Shown here: positions 61,310 to 64,000 of the stretch, in pieces | Numbering within the stretch: position 1 is the stretch's first letter | How the letters are laid out: each line of letters begins with the position of its first letter | Source of the DNA: CAYMGQ01 sp964390055 | Lineage (GTDB): Bacteria; Bacillota; Clostridia; Peptostreptococcales; Natronincolaceae | Reading direction: 5' to 3' | DNA length: 64,000 bases | Assembly (NCBI GenBank): GCA_964390055.1 | Contig: CAYMGQ010000007.1 | Coordinates: forward strand, 1-64,000 | Position numbers and translations under genes: made by a program | Notes under the pieces: model-generated | Told to the model about the DNA's origin: nothing | The model's database searches: none | What the model saw: only the letters and a program-made list of their open reading frames with translations

Positions 61310-62497
61310 ATGTCGGGTGATAAGGCTATTAGGGAAGTAGTAGGGAGTGTATTTAACGATATAGCGGATGCTATAGAAACCGGCAAATTTGCTAGTAGGA
61401 TTAAAATAGGCTTGACAACTATGGGGAGCGAACATGGGCTTGAGGAGTTAGTAAAAGCTGCTGAAAAGGTAAACAGTTCCAGTGGGACCTACGAAATAGT
61501 ACTTATAGGGCCAAAGGTAGAGACTAACTTAAAAACCTATGTGGTTAATTCTGAGGACGAGATGCATAAAAAAATGGAAGAGCTTCTGGATAACAAAAGC
61601 ATCTGGGCCTGTGTTACTATGCATTATAACTTTCCCATAGGAGTAGCTACAGTGGGTAGGGTTGTGACTCCAGCTAGGGGGAAGCCTATGTTTATAGCAA
61701 CTACAACAGGAACATCAGCTATTGATAGGATAGGTGCAATGATAATGAATGCCCTGTATGGCATTATAACAGCCAAAGCTAGCGGGATATTAGACCCAAC
61801 TGTTGGAATCCTTAATGTAGACGGGGCAAGGCAGGTGGAGAAGGCTTTAAGGCAATTAAAGGCTAATGGTTATGACCTATCTTTTGCCGAATCTGTTAGG
61901 GATGACGGAGGTCCTATAATGAGGGGCAATGATTTGCTAATGGGAACTCCCGATGTAATGGTTCAAGATACATTAACCGGTAATGTTCTGACCAAAGTCC
62001 TTTCAGCATATAGCACAGGTGGAGATTATGAATCCCTAGGTTATGGTTATGGACCTGGAATAGGTGTGGAACAGGAAAGAATTATCCTAATCCTATCCAG
62101 AGCCTCTGGGTTGCCGGTAGTGGTTAATGCCCTAGAATATGGGGCAGAACTTGTACAAGGAAAGCTTTTGCAGATTAAAAAGGAGGAACTGCAAAAGGCT
62201 AATAGGGCAGGCTTGGCAAAGATACTGGAATCATATAGAGTTGCCAGCAGTGGATCCAGTGAAGAAGACAAAGAAATAAAAATGCCTCCAAAAGAGATTG
62301 TAACGGCTACCATATCCGGTATCGATATTTTAGATCTAGACGAGGGTGTAAAGACCCTATGGACAGCAGATATATATGCAGAAACTGGTATGGGTTGTAC
62401 GGGGCCGGTGATTATGGTAAGCGAAAATAAAATGGAAAAGGCGGTAGAGATTTTAAAGGAAGCAGATTTTATTAGCGGCGATTCTGCAAATTGTTAA
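61310..62497 (+). CDS. grdD: Glycine reductase complex component C, alpha subunit
   Basis: A 395-residue subunit of protein C that forms acetyl phosphate from the acetyl-thioester on GrdC. It shows a phosphotransacetylase/PlsX-like fold: KIGLTTMGSEHGLEELVKAA near the start, TTTGTSAIDRIGAMIMNALY and GYGPGIGVEQERIILILSRA in the middle, and ADIYAETGMGCTGPVIMVSE near the end, whose cysteine is a family hallmark. ATG follows AAGGAGTTGATATAA. It closes the grd operon and is followed by a strong terminator. Confidence 0.94.
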   Translation: MSGDKAIREVVGSVFNDIADAIETGKFASRIKIGLTTMGSEHGLEELVKAAEKVNSSSGTYEIVLIGPKVETNLKTYVVNSEDEMHKKMEELLDNKSIWACVTMHYNFPIGVATVGRVVTPARGKPMFIATTTGTSAIDRIGAMIMNALYGIITAKASGILDPTVGILNVDGARQVEKALRQLKANGYDLSFAESVRDDGGPIMRGNDLLMGTPDVMVQDTLTGNVLTKVLSAYSTGGDYESLGYGYGPGIGVEQERIILILSRASGLPVVVNALEYGAELVQGKLLQIKKEELQKANRAGLAKILESYRVASSGSSEEDKEIKMPPKEIVTATISGIDILDLDEGVKTLWTADIYAETGMGCTGPVIMVSENKMEKAVEILKEADFISGDSANC

Positions 62498-62812
62498 ATA
62501 TAAAGGAAAGATTCTATGAGGATAGGATCTTTCCTTTCTAACTTTTATAAAAGGATATAAAATATATATTAAAGACAAGCTAGGGGTTAGGCAATTACCC
62601 AGATTAATTAGAGCTTCAAATTGCAACATAAGGCAAAGATAATTTATGAATAATGAATAAATTGTCTAATATTAAAATAAGTTGTGAATATTTAGAATGT
62701 ATAAACTTTATATTTTGGAAGGAAATTACTAGTTTATCTAGAATATTACTTATGGACCTATAATAACATAGGGGGATAAGAGTTATATTTTTAAAAAAGG
62801 AGGAATTAAGAA
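62498..62812 (+). other. Intergenic region upstream of the BMP lipoprotein gene
   Basis: About 315 bases. The first 40 hold the grdD terminator. The rest is AT-rich and contains a small GGGT...ACCC hairpin near 62584-62600. I looked for a purine riboswitch, which often precedes this gene family, and saw none of its conserved loop bases. A promoter is expected but not clearly defined. Confidence 0.4.
62502..62537 (+). terminator. Terminator of the grd operon
   Basis: Sixteen-base arms 62502-62517 and 62522-62537 (one G-T pair) with a GAGG loop, five bases after the grdD stop; downstream sequence is T-rich. Confidence 0.88.
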
Positions 62813-63880
62813 ATGGTTAAAAGAATTTTAGCATTGTTATTAGTGGGATTGCTTGCGGCAACGGCACTAGTAGGATGTGGTGGGGGGACTGACCAGGATG
62901 TAGATCCCCAGGAGGACCTAGGGGAAGTAGAAGAACAGAATGCTAGTGATGATATTGTACTTAAGATGGGCATGGTTACAGATGTGGGGGGAATAAATGA
63001 CCAATCATTTAATGAATCTGCATGGAATGGGCACAAAAAGGCGGAAGCAGAATTAGGATTTGAAGTTAGCTATGCTGAATCAAGACAGGATTCCGATTAT
63101 GAGCCAAATCTGGAGTCATTACTAGATGCTGAAAATGATTTGATTTGGGGAATAGGCTTTATGATGGAAAATGCTATAGCTGAAGCAGCTGATTTTAATC
63201 CAGATCAAAACTATGGGATTATTGACTTTTCCTATGGAGAAGAAACCCTTGACAATATAGTGGGAGTTTTGTTTAAAGATAATGAATCATCCTTCCTAGT
63301 GGGATATATAGCTGGAAAGATGACGGAGACTAACAAGGTAGGTTTTGTTGGAGGTATGACCTCTGATGTTATTGATGCCTTCCAATATGGTTATATGGCC
63401 GGAGTAAAATATGCTAATCCTGATGTAGAGGTTTTAGTCCAATACGCGGATAGCTTTAATGACGCGGCTATAGGTAAATCAATAGCCATCCAAATGTACC
63501 AACAAGGGGCAGACATTGTATTCCATGCCGCCGGTGGTACAGGCAATGGTGTAATTGAGGCTGCGGTGGAACAGGATAAGTTTGCTATTGGTGTGGACAT
63601 GGACCAAAATCACCTAGCTCCTGATCATGTAATAACATCTGCCATGAAATATGTAGATAATGCAATTTTTGATGTAGCAAAACAACTGCAAGAAGGTAAT
63701 TTCCCTGGTGGTGAAACAGTAATATATGGTTTGAAAGATGGTGGTGTTGGTATAGCACCTACTTCCGATCAGCATGTACCTGCTGAACTATTAGAAGAAG
63801 TAGAAGAAGTAGAGGAAAAAATTGTTGAGGGTGAAATTTTTGTCCCTGCAAATGAGGAAGAATTTAACGAAAATTACTAA
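62813..63880 (+). CDS. BMP-family ABC-transporter substrate-binding lipoprotein
   Basis: A 355-residue lipoprotein. The signal peptide ends in LVGC (Cys near residue 22). The mature part has the BMP/Med/PnrA pattern: MVTDVGGINDQSFNESAWNG, EPNLESLLDAENDLIWGIGF, KVGFVGGMTSDVIDAFQYGY, ADIVFHAAGGTGNGVIEAA and AIGVDMDQN. Members bind purine nucleosides for an ABC importer (PnrA/BmpDEFG type); the permease and ATPase genes would lie beyond the window. Strong AAGGAGGAATTAAGAA site. A glutamate-rich C-terminal tail follows. Possibly takes up nucleosides released by the secreted 5'-nucleotidase. Confidence 0.9.
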   Translation: MVKRILALLLVGLLAATALVGCGGGTDQDVDPQEDLGEVEEQNASDDIVLKMGMVTDVGGINDQSFNESAWNGHKKAEAELGFEVSYAESRQDSDYEPNLESLLDAENDLIWGIGFMMENAIAEAADFNPDQNYGIIDFSYGEETLDNIVGVLFKDNESSFLVGYIAGKMTETNKVGFVGGMTSDVIDAFQYGYMAGVKYANPDVEVLVQYADSFNDAAIGKSIAIQMYQQGADIVFHAAGGTGNGVIEAAVEQDKFAIGVDMDQNHLAPDHVITSAMKYVDNAIFDVAKQLQEGNFPGGETVIYGLKDGGVGIAPTSDQHVPAELLEEVEEVEEKIVEGEIFVPANEEEFNENY

Positions 63881-63914
63881 ACAACAATTTAAAAACTTGA
63901 AAATTCATTTTAAC

Positions 63915-63942
63915 AAAGGCCCAGGTCTCAACCTGGGCCTTT
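63915..63942 (+). terminator. Strong hairpin after the BMP gene
   Basis: AAAGGCCCAGGT (63915-63926) pairs perfectly with 63931-63942 around CTCA, about 35 bases after the stop codon. T-rich sequence follows. It could end the transcript or reduce readthrough to the downstream permease genes. Confidence 0.85.
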
Positions 63943-64000
63943 ATCTTTAAATAAGAAACTTTAGTTTTTCAATTGCTATTTATACCCATAAAGTTATAAA

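Noticed and set aside
62538..62812. Purine riboswitch before the BMP lipoprotein gene
   Set aside because: The conserved loop and junction bases of the purine aptamer are not present.
1..64000. CRISPR arrays, insertion sequences, prophage genes, tRNA or rRNA genes
   Set aside because: No regularly spaced repeats, transposase or integrase motifs, or tRNA/rRNA signatures were seen on reading either strand. A dedicated search (tRNAscan-SE, ISfinder) was not possible.

Overview
The window is a contiguous, AT-rich chromosomal segment of a low-G+C, Gram-positive, anaerobic, probably spore-related member of the Clostridia/Tissierellia. The clues are AT-rich codons, strong AGGAGG ribosome sites, frequent TTG/GTG starts, two type I signal peptidases, DUF1657 and VanW families, and above all a complete selenocysteine-dependent glycine reductase locus of amino-acid fermenters. 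I see no rRNA, tRNA, insertion sequence, phage gene or CRISPR array. The exact genus cannot be fixed from the sequence alone.

Layout. 1-2.4 kb: folate operon folE-folP-folB-folK. 2.4-9.9 kb: HpcH-type aldolase, a DUF3298-like protein, tRNA thiouridylase mnmA, a radical SAM/MEMO/AMMECR1 pair (the last two fused), a secreted polysaccharide deacetylase and an AraC regulator. 10.1-16.1 kb: phosphate butyryltransferase, an unrecognised membrane protein with repeated Trp-Pro motifs, butyrate kinase, a CoA-acylating aldehyde dehydrogenase and an OFA-type MFS transporter, next to the AraC gene. 16.2-24.8 kb: PrsW-like protease, small MltG-like protein, signal peptidase I, TGS-uridine kinase fusion, EamA transporter, second signal peptidase I, queG, kbl and DUF503. 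24.8-38.7 kb: a sigma-54 activator facing two consensus -24/-12 promoters and a long operon: acetoin-dehydrogenase-like E1alpha/E1beta/E2/E3, two duplicated SDR dehydrogenases, a TRAP transporter, a second acylating aldehyde dehydrogenase and a VOC protein. 38.8-53.8 kb: nth, FtsA-like protein, VanW protein, DUF2225, lipase, Fur/PerR regulator, 5'-nucleotidase, DegV, queT under a preQ1-I riboswitch, cell-surface proteins, DUF1657 and trmL. 53.8-62.5 kb: degV then grdX-trxB-trxA-grdE-grdA-grdB-grdC-grdD. 62.8-63.9 kb: BMP-family lipoprotein.

How it works together. GrdA and GrdB each contain an in-frame UGA at the known selenocysteine position (residues 44 and 350), so each must be annotated through the UGA. 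Thioredoxin reductase and thioredoxin deliver electrons, GrdE/GrdB form the pyruvoyl-selenoprotein B, GrdA carries the carboxymethyl group and GrdC/GrdD release acetyl phosphate. Kbl could interconvert glycine and 2-amino-3-ketobutyrate. Two independent blocks pair a CoA-acylating aldehyde dehydrogenase with energy-yielding steps. In one, aldehyde to acyl-CoA to acyl-phosphate to acid plus ATP is predicted. In the other, a diol or hydroxyketone is probably oxidised by SDRs and cleaved by the acetoin-dehydrogenase-like complex, and the released aldehyde is captured by the acylating dehydrogenase. The most promising undescribed elements are the Trp-Pro-repeat membrane protein inside the ptb-buk block, the structured RNA leaders in the sigma-54 operon, and the TRAP substrate of that operon.
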